Source: Planctomycetota bacterium (GTDB lineage Bacteria; Planctomycetota; MHYJ01; JACQXL01; JACQZI01). Taken from it: 16,596 nt of DNA. Positions 6,306 to 15,252 of the stretch are shown here, piece after piece; position 1 is the first letter of the stretch, and each line of letters opens with the position of its first letter. The position numbers were made by a program, and so were the translations under genes. Location: assembly GCA_016207825.1 (NCBI GenBank), contig JACQZI010000024.1, forward strand, positions 1-16,596, in the 5' to 3' direction. The notes under the pieces are model-generated. The model was not told the origin of the DNA. It saw only the letters and a list, made by a program, of their open reading frames with translations, and ran no database searches.

Positions 6306-7334
6306 ATGAAAAAATTGCATATTATGATGGTTCTAATCTTGACTCTCGCGATAACAGGGCTCTCTTCACAGGCTTTGGATAAAAATGCGCCCTATATCAG
6401 CCTGGAAACACTTTCCGATAAATACGATTTACTTCATGAAAGTGACGGCATCACCGGAAGGGAAATCTTTACCGGAAACGGCACAAAAATCATCGTATGC
6501 GCAGGGATGATGACCGTGCTGGTTAATGATAATCTGTTGGTTCTTGAAGATTATGCCAAAACCATAAACGGCCAAATTTCTATTGCACCGGGAGACCTCG
6601 CCAAAATAGAAAAACAGATTAGCGAACATCAAACCACATACGGGAAAAAAGAGTGGGGGATAAGAAAAGTCGTAATCGATCCGGGCCATGGCGGTAATTT
6701 TAAAGGCGCTCAAGGAACCAATGGAATACTGGAAAAAGAGATTAACTTGTGCGTTGCGAAAAAACTAAAACTCCTTTTACAGGCCAACGGAATTAAAGTT
6801 GTGCTTACAAGAGAAAGGGATACACACCTTTCTCCGAACCTTAACGAAGATTTGAACTGCCGGGTCGCAATAGCCAACAAGGAACAACCTGATTTATTTA
6901 TTTCGATTCATTGCAACTGGGCAAAACAATCCAGCGCCAACGGATTTGAAATATATTATTGCAACGAAAAACCATTGCCTTCATATTGTGTCAAAAAAAC
7001 TAATCCAGGCGAACTCGATTCGTCCACAAAGAAAATCATCAGCTACGCCTTGAGGGAAGAATTCCTGCAGGAATCACTGGATTTCAGCCGTGAAGTCCAG
7101 AGGATTTTTGACCAGCTGCCGACCAACAACCGCGGTATCCACACGGCGGACTTCCGTGTAATCAAGAAAACCGAATGCCCGGCAATTTTGGTTGAAGTTG
7201 ATTTTATTTCTAACCAAACGATGTGCAAAAGACTCTCATCTGATTCTTACCAGTGTGAAATAGCCCAAAAGCTGGCAAAGAGCGTTTTGAATTACCAGGA
7301 AAGGCTTATTGCCACCCAAGGATTCGCCAAATGA
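6306..7334 (+). CDS. N-acetylmuramoyl-L-alanine amidase (Amidase_3)
   Basis: This 342-residue zinc amidase is of the AmiC/CwlC type, which cuts the bond between MurNAc and the stem peptide of peptidoglycan. Residues 1-23 form a signal peptide (basic MKKLH, hydrophobic core, SSQA), so it acts outside the inner membrane. An N-terminal region of about 90 residues precedes the catalytic domain at about 118-335. Metal ligands are visible: H128 in DPGHGG, E143 in ILEKEINL and H202 in SIHCN. The catalytic glutamate is E297 in ILVEVDFISN. About 30 residues with two extra cysteines (KPLPSYCVKKTNPGELDSS) form the insert common in this family. The ribosome site AAAGGG (6294-6299) lies 6 nt before ATG. 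The last four bases overlap the next gene (ATGA). Confidence 0.92.
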   Translation: MKKLHIMMVLILTLAITGLSSQALDKNAPYISLETLSDKYDLLHESDGITGREIFTGNGTKIIVCAGMMTVLVNDNLLVLEDYAKTINGQISIAPGDLAKIEKQISEHQTTYGKKEWGIRKVVIDPGHGGNFKGAQGTNGILEKEINLCVAKKLKLLLQANGIKVVLTRERDTHLSPNLNEDLNCRVAIANKEQPDLFISIHCNWAKQSSANGFEIYYCNEKPLPSYCVKKTNPGELDSSTKKIISYALREEFLQESLDFSREVQRIFDQLPTNNRGIHTADFRVIKKTECPAILVEVDFISNQTMCKRLSSDSYQCEIAQKLAKSVLNYQERLIATQGFAK

Positions 7335-7906
7335 GGAGAATATTAATCGCCTTTTCTTTTTTATTCTTTATCCTGTCTTCCTGCAAGGGAGGGCCGGTGC
7401 CAGCCATAACTTCGGCTTCGCCAGATTTACGACGAGAAGCAATCATCCGAATGTCCGGCTCACCTGCGGCAAAGCAGTATTTTTCTGATTTTACCACCGC
7501 GCTCGACAGCGATACGGATTATCTCGTCCGGGCGCAAGCGGCGGTGGCACTTGGCAAGCTTAAAGATCCAAAAGCCATTCCCTACCTGGTAACCGCCTTG
7601 TCGGATAACAGCAACTATGTCAGGATTGATTCGGCAAACGCTTTGGGAAACATAGGTGACCCGCAGGCTATCCAGGCTTTGACGAAAAGTCTTGTGGACG
7701 ACCCATCACCACATGTCCGGCGTGCCTGCGCGAAAGCTTTGGGAAACATCGGGACAAACGAACCGGTTGAAGCATTGATCCGCGCAATGGATGATGTGGA
7801 TTTAAGCGTATCGGACACGGCTTACCAATCGTTATGCAAAATCACAAAGCAATCGCTCCCTAAAAAAATAGGCGATTGGAAGGAATGGCATAACAAACAA
7901 AAATGA
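7331..7906 (+). CDS. HEAT-repeat lipoprotein
   Basis: The 191-residue protein begins with a lipoprotein signal: basic MRRI, a hydrophobic stretch, and lipobox LSSC with Cys18 as the lipidation site. The rest is a stack of about four HEAT/PBS-lyase-like repeats, clearest in DYLVRAQAAVALGKLKDPKA, NYVRIDSANALGNIGDPQA and PHVRRACAKALGNIGTNEP. It ends in IGDWKEWHNKQK, the W-x2-W ending I associate with HEAT proteins of planctomycete-like bacteria. Such repeats bind proteins and have no enzyme activity. ATG overlaps the amidase stop by 4 nt and its own stop overlaps the next gene by 4 nt, so it is translated in a coupled series. An envelope partner of the amidase is a reasonable inference, not shown. 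Confidence 0.85.
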   Translation: MRRILIAFSFLFFILSSCKGGPVPAITSASPDLRREAIIRMSGSPAAKQYFSDFTTALDSDTDYLVRAQAAVALGKLKDPKAIPYLVTALSDNSNYVRIDSANALGNIGDPQAIQALTKSLVDDPSPHVRRACAKALGNIGTNEPVEALIRAMDDVDLSVSDTAYQSLCKITKQSLPKKIGDWKEWHNKQK

Positions 7907-8457
7907 TAGCGCGCTTTCTCTCCAAAAAGATAAAATACGATGGTTCTCAAATAGCATCGCTCTGGACTTACCGCCAAACAGGACTGACCGGCAACGGCAT
8001 TGTCGCTTTTATCGGGCCATGCCAAATACCGGCTGAGAATATCGTGGATATCGAAGACCTGCGAAACGGGAAAACCATCGCCGGCCCTTTAATGCTCCAC
8101 TTTATCATTGAACTCTTTGAAATGGACCTTGAAAAAGCAATACTGCATCAAAGGCTTTTCGCCGCAATCACCATGGCCATCCTGGAAAAACATATCGGAT
8201 ACCCGTTATCCCGGAAGGGAGACGATATCTACGACGGCCCGGCAAAATTATCGATATCCGTTGCTACGCTTACCCCCGTTTCCAGCAAAATCCACTTTGC
8301 CCTTAATATCGTTAGTAAAGGAACACCGGTTAAGACCAAAGGCCTAAAAGATTATAAGATACCGCCGGAAAAAATCGCCCATGAAATAATGAATTCTTTC
8401 GTCAATGAAATCATCGACATCAAAAACACCCGCTGTAAAGTGCGCGGCGCGCCATAG
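7903..8457 (+). CDS. DUF366 family protein
   Basis: The 184 residues match DUF366 as I remember it, a family of about 190 residues known mainly in archaea and thermophilic or anaerobic bacteria. Conserved-looking blocks are IKYDGSQIASLWTYRQTGLTG, IVAFIGPCQIP, VDIEDLRNGKTIAGPLMLHF and LSRKGDDIYDGPAKLSISVAT. No signal peptide or membrane helix is seen, so it should be cytoplasmic. Its biochemical role is unknown to me. It overlaps the HEAT gene by 4 nt, and its TAG stop directly abuts the ATG of the beta-CASP metallohydrolase, which makes a shared transcript very likely and a functional link possible. Confidence 0.8.
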   Translation: MIARFLSKKIKYDGSQIASLWTYRQTGLTGNGIVAFIGPCQIPAENIVDIEDLRNGKTIAGPLMLHFIIELFEMDLEKAILHQRLFAAITMAILEKHIGYPLSRKGDDIYDGPAKLSISVATLTPVSSKIHFALNIVSKGTPVKTKGLKDYKIPPEKIAHEIMNSFVNEIIDIKNTRCKVRGAP

Positions 8458-9852
8458 ATGAGCATAAAAATTAAGTTCTGCGGCGGAGCCCGGACGGTCA
8501 CCGGCTCGATGCATCTCGTGTATGCCGGAACCAATAAAATCCTGATTGATGCGGGACTCTTTCAGGGAAGGCGTGAAGATTTCTATAGAATCAACACCTC
8601 TTTCCCTTTTAACCTGCCGGAAGTAAACGCCATGGTCTTATCGCACGCACATATCGACCATAGCGGCAATATCCCGACAATGGTGAAAAAAGGAATGATG
8701 GCACCGATTTATGCCACCATTCCAACCGTCGAACTATGCGCCCTTATGTTGCCAGACAGCGGTCATATCCAGGAAGAAGATATCAAGTTCACTAATAAAA
8801 TCCACAAACGAAAGGGTCTCCCTTTCCGCGAACCTTTATATACCGAAGAAGATGCCCGCGCCTCACTCGTCCACCTGCGCGGAATTGATTACCACACACC
8901 GTTTAAACTGGCGGACAATGTTACCTGCACTTTTTACGAAGCCGGGCATGTCCTGGGCGCCGCGATAAGCGTCCTGGATATTACCGGGGAAAAGAAAATC
9001 CGGCTGGCCTACGCCGTCGATTTAGGGAGAAAAAACCTGCCGCTCCTGAAAGACCCGGAAATAATCCAAGGGGTGGATTATCTTATTATTGAAAGCACCT
9101 ACGGAAAACGGCAGCACGAACAAATCGAAAACGCCAAAGGCAGGCTGGCTGATGTCATCAACCGGACAGCGGAACGCAACGGAAAAATAATCATCCCTTC
9201 ATTCGCTTTTGAACGGACTCAGGAAATAGTGTTTTTACTGACGGCTCTTATCAGGGAAAGGAAAATCAAGGAGCTCCCGATCTACGTTGACAGCCCCCTG
9301 GCAACCAACATAACGAAAGTATTCATGGAAAACATCCGGTTTTTGGATAAACAAACACAGGAACTGATAAAAAGAAATAAAGACCCGTTCGGTTTCAACC
9401 GCATTGAATACGTCAATAAGACGGAAGATTCCAAAAGATTGAATACCGATACGCGCCCCATGATTATCCTGTCGGCTTCCGGCATGTGCGAAGCGGGAAG
9501 AATCCTACATCACCTGCGTAATAATATCGAAAACCCCGCTAATACCATACTGGTCGCCGGTTACATGGCGCAAAACACCCTGGGTAAAAGAATCGTCGAC
9601 CGGCAGCCGATTGTAAAGATTTTCGGTGAGGAATACCGCCTTCGCGCCGAAGTTGTTAAAATAAACGCTTTCAGCGCCCATGCCGATATGAACGAGCTCA
9701 TGGAATATATCCAGCAATGCGGTAAATCGCTTAAGAGGATATTTATCGTCCATGGGGACGAGGAACAATCAACACCGTTTACCGATGAACTTAACCGCCG
9801 CGGTTACAAGGCATATCTCCCCGCAAAGGGCGAAGAAATCCCCATCGGTTAA
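8458..9852 (+). CDS. Beta-CASP metallo-beta-lactamase-fold RNase
   Basis: This 464-residue protein belongs to the CPSF73/Ysh1-like branch of MBL-fold nucleases, expected to cut or trim RNA. Zinc-site motifs are in order: HAHIDH (H63, H65, D67, H68), the GHVLG histidine H164, D188 in YAVDLGR, and the late H408 (FSAHADM) and H432 (VHGDEEQ) of the RMMBL tail. The beta-CASP insert includes IIIPSFAFERTQEI, VDSPLATNITKVF and LSASGMCEAGRILHHL. The length is normal for the bacterial form, and there is no KH domain. Substrates cannot be told from sequence. The start directly follows the DUF366 stop, and no terminator was recognised after it. Confidence 0.92.
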   Translation: MSIKIKFCGGARTVTGSMHLVYAGTNKILIDAGLFQGRREDFYRINTSFPFNLPEVNAMVLSHAHIDHSGNIPTMVKKGMMAPIYATIPTVELCALMLPDSGHIQEEDIKFTNKIHKRKGLPFREPLYTEEDARASLVHLRGIDYHTPFKLADNVTCTFYEAGHVLGAAISVLDITGEKKIRLAYAVDLGRKNLPLLKDPEIIQGVDYLIIESTYGKRQHEQIENAKGRLADVINRTAERNGKIIIPSFAFERTQEIVFLLTALIRERKIKELPIYVDSPLATNITKVFMENIRFLDKQTQELIKRNKDPFGFNRIEYVNKTEDSKRLNTDTRPMIILSASGMCEAGRILHHLRNNIENPANTILVAGYMAQNTLGKRIVDRQPIVKIFGEEYRLRAEVVKINAFSAHADMNELMEYIQQCGKSLKRIFIVHGDEEQSTPFTDELNRRGYKAYLPAKGEEIPIG

Positions 9853-9890
9853 ACCACATTTGCCGAAAGAATTTTTCTTGCCCAATACCG

Positions 9891-9896
9891 TATAAT
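9891..9896 (+). promoter_or_regulatory. -10 box upstream of the GAF/ATPase gene
   Basis: A perfect TATAAT at 9891-9896 sits about 59 bp before ATG 9955, but no good -35 is found 16-18 bp upstream. A start near 9903 would give a 52-nt leader ending in the ribosome site AAAGGGGA (9941-9948). Confidence 0.4.
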
Positions 9897-9954
9897 TTTG
9901 TAAGATATTTAACGTGGAAATCGCGAATATCTACTATCATAAAGGGGATTAATT

Positions 9955-12879
9955 ATGGGATTATTTTCAAAAAAGCCTGAACCTGCCGCCCCTGCCGCCA
10001 AAACTGCTCCTACGCCGCAAGTTCAAACTCAAGCTCAAACTCAAGCGCAGTCACAGCCGAAAAAGCCGGCGATGGACCAATCGGCCCAGAAAATGAAAGC
10101 CGTGACAGAAACCATCCGCATGGCTGATAACATGAATGATCTCCTCATCGGAACAGCCGCAAGAACTAAGGAAGCCCTGAATGCCGACCGTATCACTATT
10201 TACGTCGTCGATTCGATGCATAATGTCTTATCCTCAAGGATAAAAGACGGCACGGAAGTTAAAGCCATCATGATACCTATCAGCAACAACAGCATTGCCG
10301 GATATATCGCCAAGAACGCAAAAACGGTCAATATCAAAGACGCCTATAACAACAACGAATTGCAGCAGAATTATGCCGGGCTGCATTTTGACCGCAGTTG
10401 GGACCAGAAAACCGGTTTCCGCACAAAAGAAGTCCTTGGCATTCCGGTAGTCTTGAAAGGAAAAATACAGGGTGTTATCCAGGCCATCAATAAAAAAGGA
10501 GCCGCGGAAGGCGCCGGTTTCAGCGAAAACGACATGAAGCTTGTCCAGGATATTGCCGATTCACTGGCTCCGGACCTTAATAAAATAAAGTCGTTTGAAG
10601 ATGGCCAGCGGGAAGTCGACCTGCACAAGAAAATCAAACGGGTAACCGATAAAATCCATTCGGCGCTTCATATCGATGATGTCCTGCAAAATATTACTGA
10701 AGATCTCCTGGATATCTTCGAAATAGAATCATTGACTATTTTCATGCTGGATAAAGAAACAAACCAGCTGGTCTCCCGTTATTGGATCAAGGACGGCGTC
10801 CAGGAAATAAGCATCGCCCTCGATAACAGCAGCATCGCCGGATTTGCCGCTAAGAATAACAAAGTCATCTCCATCGCGGACGTTTACAATGAATCGGAGC
10901 TCATTAAAATCAGCCCGGAAATCCGCTTCGACAAACGCTGGGATGAGAAGTTCGGCAAACGCACCAGGAATGTTGTCGCGTTTCCCCTGATATTCGGCGG
11001 TTCGGTAAACGGCGTTATCCAGCTAATCAATAAAAAGTTCGGGTTCCTTTTCTCCGATAAGGATATCGAATCTGCCCGTGAAATAGCCACCACCTTGGGC
11101 ATTGCCTTAAGCCGGCAGAAAAAAGTGGCGGGCGTAAAACGCAGCAAATATGATTCTCTCATCGCCGGAAACCTGGTTTCCCAGGAAAAACTCGATGAAG
11201 TCGTCAAAAAAGCCAAAGAGACCGGAGACACCCCGGAACAAATCTTAACCAAAGAGCACGGCATTTCCATAGAATCAATCGGCAAATGCTACCAGCTCTA
11301 TTTCCGGACGGATTTTATAAAGTTTGACAAGGAAATGCAGATACCGGTTAATTTAATCCAAGACGTTACGCTGGACACCCTGAAAAACGAAATGTGGGTC
11401 CCGATTGATAAAACCGATAACACCATCCGCGTGGCCATGGAAGACCCCAACGACATCGTTAAGCGCGATACCATACATCTCAGGTTTAAATCAGCCGACT
11501 TAAAATATTGCGTCAGCACAAAGGATAATATCGTCAGTATCATAGACCTTTTCTACGGAGTGGCAAAAGCAGAAGAAGGCGCGACGGGAAATGTGGAAGA
11601 TATTCTGGGCGAACTCAAAGATGAAATCGCCGAGCAGGCAAAAGACGAAGAATCCAAAGCCGAGTTGAAAGAAGACGATTCCGCCATCGTCCGCCTGGTC
11701 AACCAGATTATCGAGCAGGCATACGCCCTAAAAGCATCGGATATCCATATCGAGCCTTATACGGAAACCGATACCATCATCAGGCTGCGGGTCGACGGCA
11801 TCTGCCAGGAAATGATGAAGATACCGAAACACTATAAAAACGCCCTGTCTTCCCGTATAAAAATCATGTCCGGGCTTGATATCGCCGAAAGGCGTCTCCC
11901 TCAGGACGGGAAGATTAAATTCAAGAACTTCGGAAAGCTTGATATCGAACTGCGCGTCGCGACTATTCCGACCGTTGCCGGTAACGAAGATGTCGTCATG
12001 CGTATTCTGGCTGCGAGTAAACCCATGCCATTGGATAAAATGGGTATCAGTGAACCAAATTTAATAAAGTTTAAGGACATATTAAACAAACCATACGGAA
12101 TATGCCTGGTGGTGGGGCCGACCGGTTCGGGGAAAACCACTACGCTCCATTCGGCTCTTGGATTTATCAATACGCCGGATATGAAAATCTGGACGGCTGA
12201 AGACCCGGTCGAAATCACCCAGTATCAATTGCGCCAGGTGCAGATCCACCCGAAAATCGGCTTTACTTTTGAACGCGCCATGAGGGCGTTCCTGCGCGGC
12301 GACCCGGATGTTATCATGGTCGGTGAAATGCGCGACCTGGAAACCACCTCAACCGGTGTTGAAGCCTCGCTCACCGGACATCTGGTCTTTTCCACCCTCC
12401 ATACCAATAACGCCCCGGAAACGATTACCAGGCTACTGGATATGGGCATAGACCCGTTCTCATTTGCCGACGCATTGCTCGGAATTCTTGCCCAGCGCCT
12501 TATACGGACACTCTGCAAAGATTGCAAGGAAGAATACCACCCGAGCGAAAAGGAATTCAAAATATTGAAGACTGAATACGGCAATGATGCGCTGTTCGAT
12601 TCCAAATTCAAATACACAAAAGATTTTTCCATGTTCCGCCCAAAAGAGGGCGGCTGCACCAAATGCAGTAACCGCGGTTACCGCGGCAGGATGGGTATCC
12701 ACGAACTCCTTGTTACCAGCGATGAAGTAAAGTCGATGATTCACAAAAAGCCCAAAGCGGCCGAATTAACCGCATTGGTAATCAAGGAAGGCATGATTAC
12801 CCTTAAACAGGACGGCATCGAAAAAATCATTGCTGGGCATTCAGCACTGCCGGAAGTCTTGTCGGTCTGCATGAAATAA
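9955..12879 (+). CDS. GAF-GAF-type II/IV secretion ATPase fusion
   Basis: This 974-residue protein is a hexameric assembly ATPase of the PilB/GspE family with a sensory front end. Residues 10-40 are a flexible Ala/Pro/Gln linker with QTQAQTQAQ repeats. GAF domain 1 spans about 50-205 and GAF domain 2 about 228-385; they share a pattern (SIAGYIAKN and SIAGFAAKN; FRTKEVLGIPVV and KRTRNVVAFPLI), so the pair arose by duplication. An MshEN-type N-domain follows at about 395-540. The ATPase has Walker A GPTGSGKTTT (721-730), an Asp box with AEDPVE, Walker B RGDPDVIMVGEMRD and the His box LTGHLVFSTLHTNNA. The zinc knuckle is C854/C857 with C901/C904. No pilin or secretin gene lies nearby, so whether it drives pili or secretion is open. 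A GAF ligand controlling the motor is an inference. Confidence 0.93.
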   Translation: MGLFSKKPEPAAPAAKTAPTPQVQTQAQTQAQSQPKKPAMDQSAQKMKAVTETIRMADNMNDLLIGTAARTKEALNADRITIYVVDSMHNVLSSRIKDGTEVKAIMIPISNNSIAGYIAKNAKTVNIKDAYNNNELQQNYAGLHFDRSWDQKTGFRTKEVLGIPVVLKGKIQGVIQAINKKGAAEGAGFSENDMKLVQDIADSLAPDLNKIKSFEDGQREVDLHKKIKRVTDKIHSALHIDDVLQNITEDLLDIFEIESLTIFMLDKETNQLVSRYWIKDGVQEISIALDNSSIAGFAAKNNKVISIADVYNESELIKISPEIRFDKRWDEKFGKRTRNVVAFPLIFGGSVNGVIQLINKKFGFLFSDKDIESAREIATTLGIALSRQKKVAGVKRSKYDSLIAGNLVSQEKLDEVVKKAKETGDTPEQILTKEHGISIESIGKCYQLYFRTDFIKFDKEMQIPVNLIQDVTLDTLKNEMWVPIDKTDNTIRVAMEDPNDIVKRDTIHLRFKSADLKYCVSTKDNIVSIIDLFYGVAKAEEGATGNVEDILGELKDEIAEQAKDEESKAELKEDDSAIVRLVNQIIEQAYALKASDIHIEPYTETDTIIRLRVDGICQEMMKIPKHYKNALSSRIKIMSGLDIAERRLPQDGKIKFKNFGKLDIELRVATIPTVAGNEDVVMRILAASKPMPLDKMGISEPNLIKFKDILNKPYGICLVVGPTGSGKTTTLHSALGFINTPDMKIWTAEDPVEITQYQLRQVQIHPKIGFTFERAMRAFLRGDPDVIMVGEMRDLETTSTGVEASLTGHLVFSTLHTNNAPETITRLLDMGIDPFSFADALLGILAQRLIRTLCKDCKEEYHPSEKEFKILKTEYGNDALFDSKFKYTKDFSMFRPKEGGCTKCSNRGYRGRMGIHELLVTSDEVKSMIHKKPKAAELTALVIKEGMITLKQDGIEKIIAGHSALPEVLSVCMK

Positions 12880-12932
12880 GCCGTTTGACGCTCCGGATTT
12901 TACCTGGCTGGCGGGATTATTCCCTCTTTTCC

Positions 12933-12961
12933 TTGTATTTCAACATATCTTAGGATATAAT
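12933..12961 (+). promoter_or_regulatory. Promoter of the glutamine synthetase gene
   Basis: TTGTAT (12933-12938), 17 bp, TATAAT (12956-12961) predicts a start near 12968 and a 42-nt leader. A second TATAAT at 12983-12988 has no good -35. No sigma-54 site was found in this gap. Confidence 0.6.
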
Positions 12962-13009
12962 ACACAGTATATCACCATTTATTATAATAGTGTATGAGGC
13001 ATATTGAAT

Positions 13010-14488
13010 ATGAAGACCATCGCGGAATACCTTAATAAAAAGCCGGAGAATTTCACCAAAAGCGACCTAATCAGGTTCATTGATAAAAATAATATCCGGA
13101 TGCTGAATTTCCGCTATGTCGGCGGAGACGGCAAGTTAAAAACGCTTAACTTTGTCGTTACGGATAAAGCAAAACTGGATTTATTGCTTTCCGCCGGAGA
13201 GCGTGTCGACGGCTCCAGCCTTTTCCCGTATATCGATGCCGGGTCAAGCGACCTTTACGTCATCCCGCGCTATAAAACCGCCTTTATCAATCCCTTTTCC
13301 GCTTTCCCGTCAATTGATATCATGTGCGCTTATTATACCAGCAAAGGCATCCCACTTCCCAACGCTCCGGAACAGGTTGTCAAAAACGCCCATAACTCCC
13401 TTAAAAAAGCGACCGGATTAACTATGGAAGCGATGGGGGAACTGGAATACTACATACTTTACCCCAAGCAAGCGCTTTATCCGGTAAATGCGCAAACAGG
13501 CTACCACGGCTCGGCGCCTTTTACCAAATGGGAACGCCTTCGAGAAGAAGCCGTTGATATCATCTCCAAAATAGGCGGTATGGTCAAATACAGCCATGCC
13601 GAAGTGGGGCACACAACCGAAGGCGAACTGGAAATGGAACAGCAGGAAATAGAGCTTATCCCATCGCCGGTTGAAGATGCCGCTGACCAGGTGACCCTTG
13701 CCAAATGGGTTTTGAGGATGCTCGGCTATAAATACGGCGTGACCGTTACTTTCGCCCCGAAAATATTGGTCGGGCACGCCGGCAGCGGTCTGCACATCCA
13801 TACGCGCCTGGTTAAAAACGGGAAGAACATGATGGTGGCAAACGGTGAATTAAGCGAAACTGCCATGAAAGCCATTACCGGCTATCTTACGCTGGCGCCT
13901 TCGCTGACTGCCTTCGGCAATACCATCCCGATATCATATCTAAGGCTCGTCCCGCATCAGGAAGCGCCGACCAATATCTGCTGGGGCGACCGCAATCGTT
14001 CGGGCCTGGTCAGGGTGCCGCTGGGCTGGCGCAATTCCAAGAATATGGCTAAGGACGTTAATCCCGAAGAAAAAGGCTCGGTAAATAATTTCTACCAGAA
14101 CCAGACCGTTGAATTCCGCTGTCCCGACGGCTCGGCCGATATCTATCTACTGCTTGCCGGCTTAACCGTTGCCGCGCGGCACGGCCTCACCATGAAAGAC
14201 TCTCTCGCGCTCGCTGATAAGCTCTATGTGGATGTAAACATATTCTCTGATAAATTCAAATCCATCCAGAAAAAGCTAAAGGGACTGCCCACTTCATGTG
14301 CCGAATCGGCTGACAACCTGATTGCCGACCGTAAAATCTATGAAGCCGACGGCGTTTTCTCCGCTCGCGTCATAGAAGGAACGGTCTCAAAACTCCAGAG
14401 CTACCGCGACAGGAACTTAAGCGAAAAGCTTTACGGCAAGAAATCGGAGATACAAAAACTGGTCGAGCAATACCTCCATTACGCATAA
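13010..14488 (+). CDS. glnA: Glutamine synthetase
   Basis: Glutamine synthetase joins ammonia to glutamate with ATP and is the main entry of nitrogen into metabolism. At 492 residues it has the N-terminal beta-grasp (NIRMLNFRYVGGDGKLKTLNF, DGSSLFPYIDAGSSDLYVIP). The catalytic domain contains MGELEYYILYP, the metal/glutamate part HAEVGHTTEGELEMEQQEIEL, the ATP part GHAGSGLHIHTRLVKNG, and NRSGLVRVPLGW followed by VEFRCPDGSADIYLLLAGL. Several blocks differ from textbook GSI (NRSAAIRIP is usual), so it belongs to a diverged branch; the synthetase activity is still likely because the active-site acids and arginines appear kept. A Tyr in DKLYVDVN lies where GSI enzymes may be adenylylated. ATG 13010 is chosen, with GAGG (12996-12999) 10 nt before it; TTG 13004 is possible and adds two residues. 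The stop overlaps the next start by 1 nt (TAATG). Confidence 0.85.
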   Translation: MKTIAEYLNKKPENFTKSDLIRFIDKNNIRMLNFRYVGGDGKLKTLNFVVTDKAKLDLLLSAGERVDGSSLFPYIDAGSSDLYVIPRYKTAFINPFSAFPSIDIMCAYYTSKGIPLPNAPEQVVKNAHNSLKKATGLTMEAMGELEYYILYPKQALYPVNAQTGYHGSAPFTKWERLREEAVDIISKIGGMVKYSHAEVGHTTEGELEMEQQEIELIPSPVEDAADQVTLAKWVLRMLGYKYGVTVTFAPKILVGHAGSGLHIHTRLVKNGKNMMVANGELSETAMKAITGYLTLAPSLTAFGNTIPISYLRLVPHQEAPTNICWGDRNRSGLVRVPLGWRNSKNMAKDVNPEEKGSVNNFYQNQTVEFRCPDGSADIYLLLAGLTVAARHGLTMKDSLALADKLYVDVNIFSDKFKSIQKKLKGLPTSCAESADNLIADRKIYEADGVFSARVIEGTVSKLQSYRDRNLSEKLYGKKSEIQKLVEQYLHYA

Positions 14489-15252
14489 TGAAAGAGCATT
14501 TAGAAGGCAGGCAATCCATCCTTTCCGCATTAAAGGCTCGTAAACGGAAAATCGAGCTCCTGATGGTAAGCTTTAACGCCCATAAGGAAAAGACAGAGGA
14601 GGCCATCGCGCTTGCCGGTGAACAGAATATACCCGTGAAAACCGTCACGCCTGAAGAACTCGATGCCGCCTCCAAGGGCAAAACCCACGGCGGCCTGATT
14701 GCCATCTGCTCCCATAAACCAACGACCCAGTTTCCTGAACTGCTTGATAGCATTAAAAGTGTGGGGCATAATTCTTTTCTATTGCTCTTAGAAGGAGTGG
14801 AGGATGAACAGAACCTCGGATTCATCATCCGTTCGGCAGGGGCATTCGGGGTCAATGCCATGCTCTTAAAGAAGCATATCTGGAACTTTGACGAGCTAAC
14901 TCTCTCACGGACCTCGGCCGGGGCATATGAACAGATGCCGCTGGTAAAGATAGAAAAGGAAGCCGAGTCATTAAACCAGCTGAAGAAGGCAGGATTGAAG
15001 ATATTCGGGGCGATTGCCGGGGTTAAAAAGACGCTTTATGATATCGATTTTACCGTTCCGTGCGTTATTGCGCTGGGCGGGGAAAAGAGGGGGCTTTCCG
15101 CCGTGGTCAGGGAAAATTGCGACAGCTTCTTTACAATACCCATGCCCCAGCACAACGATGCGGTAGAAAAGCCATCCTTATCATTAAGCCACTCCGCGGC
15201 AATTATCATGGCGGAAGTTATGCGCCAGAGACTGAATAAAACCACTGGATAG
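14488..15252 (+). CDS. SpoU/TrmH-family RNA 2'-O-methyltransferase
   Basis: The 254 residues form an L30e-like substrate-binding part (about 1-90, with EGRQSILSALKARKRKIELL and GKTHGGLIAI) and a SPOUT trefoil-knot methyltransferase. The layout is that of RlmB/TrmH enzymes that methylate a ribose 2'-OH in rRNA or tRNA using SAM. Motif 1 is GVEDEQNLGFIIRSAGAFGV with its key Asn and Arg; motif 2 is VIALGGEKRGLS; motif 3 is IPMPQHND then PSLSLSHSAAIIMAE. Motif 2 has EKRG where EGxG is commonest, and motif 3 has SLS where SLN is usual, so the exact subfamily and target nucleotide are left open. It overlaps glnA by 1 nt and is thus probably coupled to it, although no pathway link is obvious. Confidence 0.88.
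   Translation: MKEHLEGRQSILSALKARKRKIELLMVSFNAHKEKTEEAIALAGEQNIPVKTVTPEELDAASKGKTHGGLIAICSHKPTTQFPELLDSIKSVGHNSFLLLLEGVEDEQNLGFIIRSAGAFGVNAMLLKKHIWNFDELTLSRTSAGAYEQMPLVKIEKEAESLNQLKKAGLKIFGAIAGVKKTLYDIDFTVPCVIALGGEKRGLSAVVRENCDSFFTIPMPQHNDAVEKPSLSLSHSAAIIMAEVMRQRLNKTTG

Noticed and set aside
10884-11285. A 133-codon minus-strand frame, with others at 11901-12218 and 12225-12662.
   Set aside because: All lie inside the GAF/ATPase gene, whose plus-strand reading shows complete domain motifs.
12900-12925. A sigma-54 -24/-12 site before glnA (TGGCTGGCGGG).
   Set aside because: The required GC at -12, about 10 bp after the GG, is missing; the sigma-70-type promoter at 12933-12961 is better.
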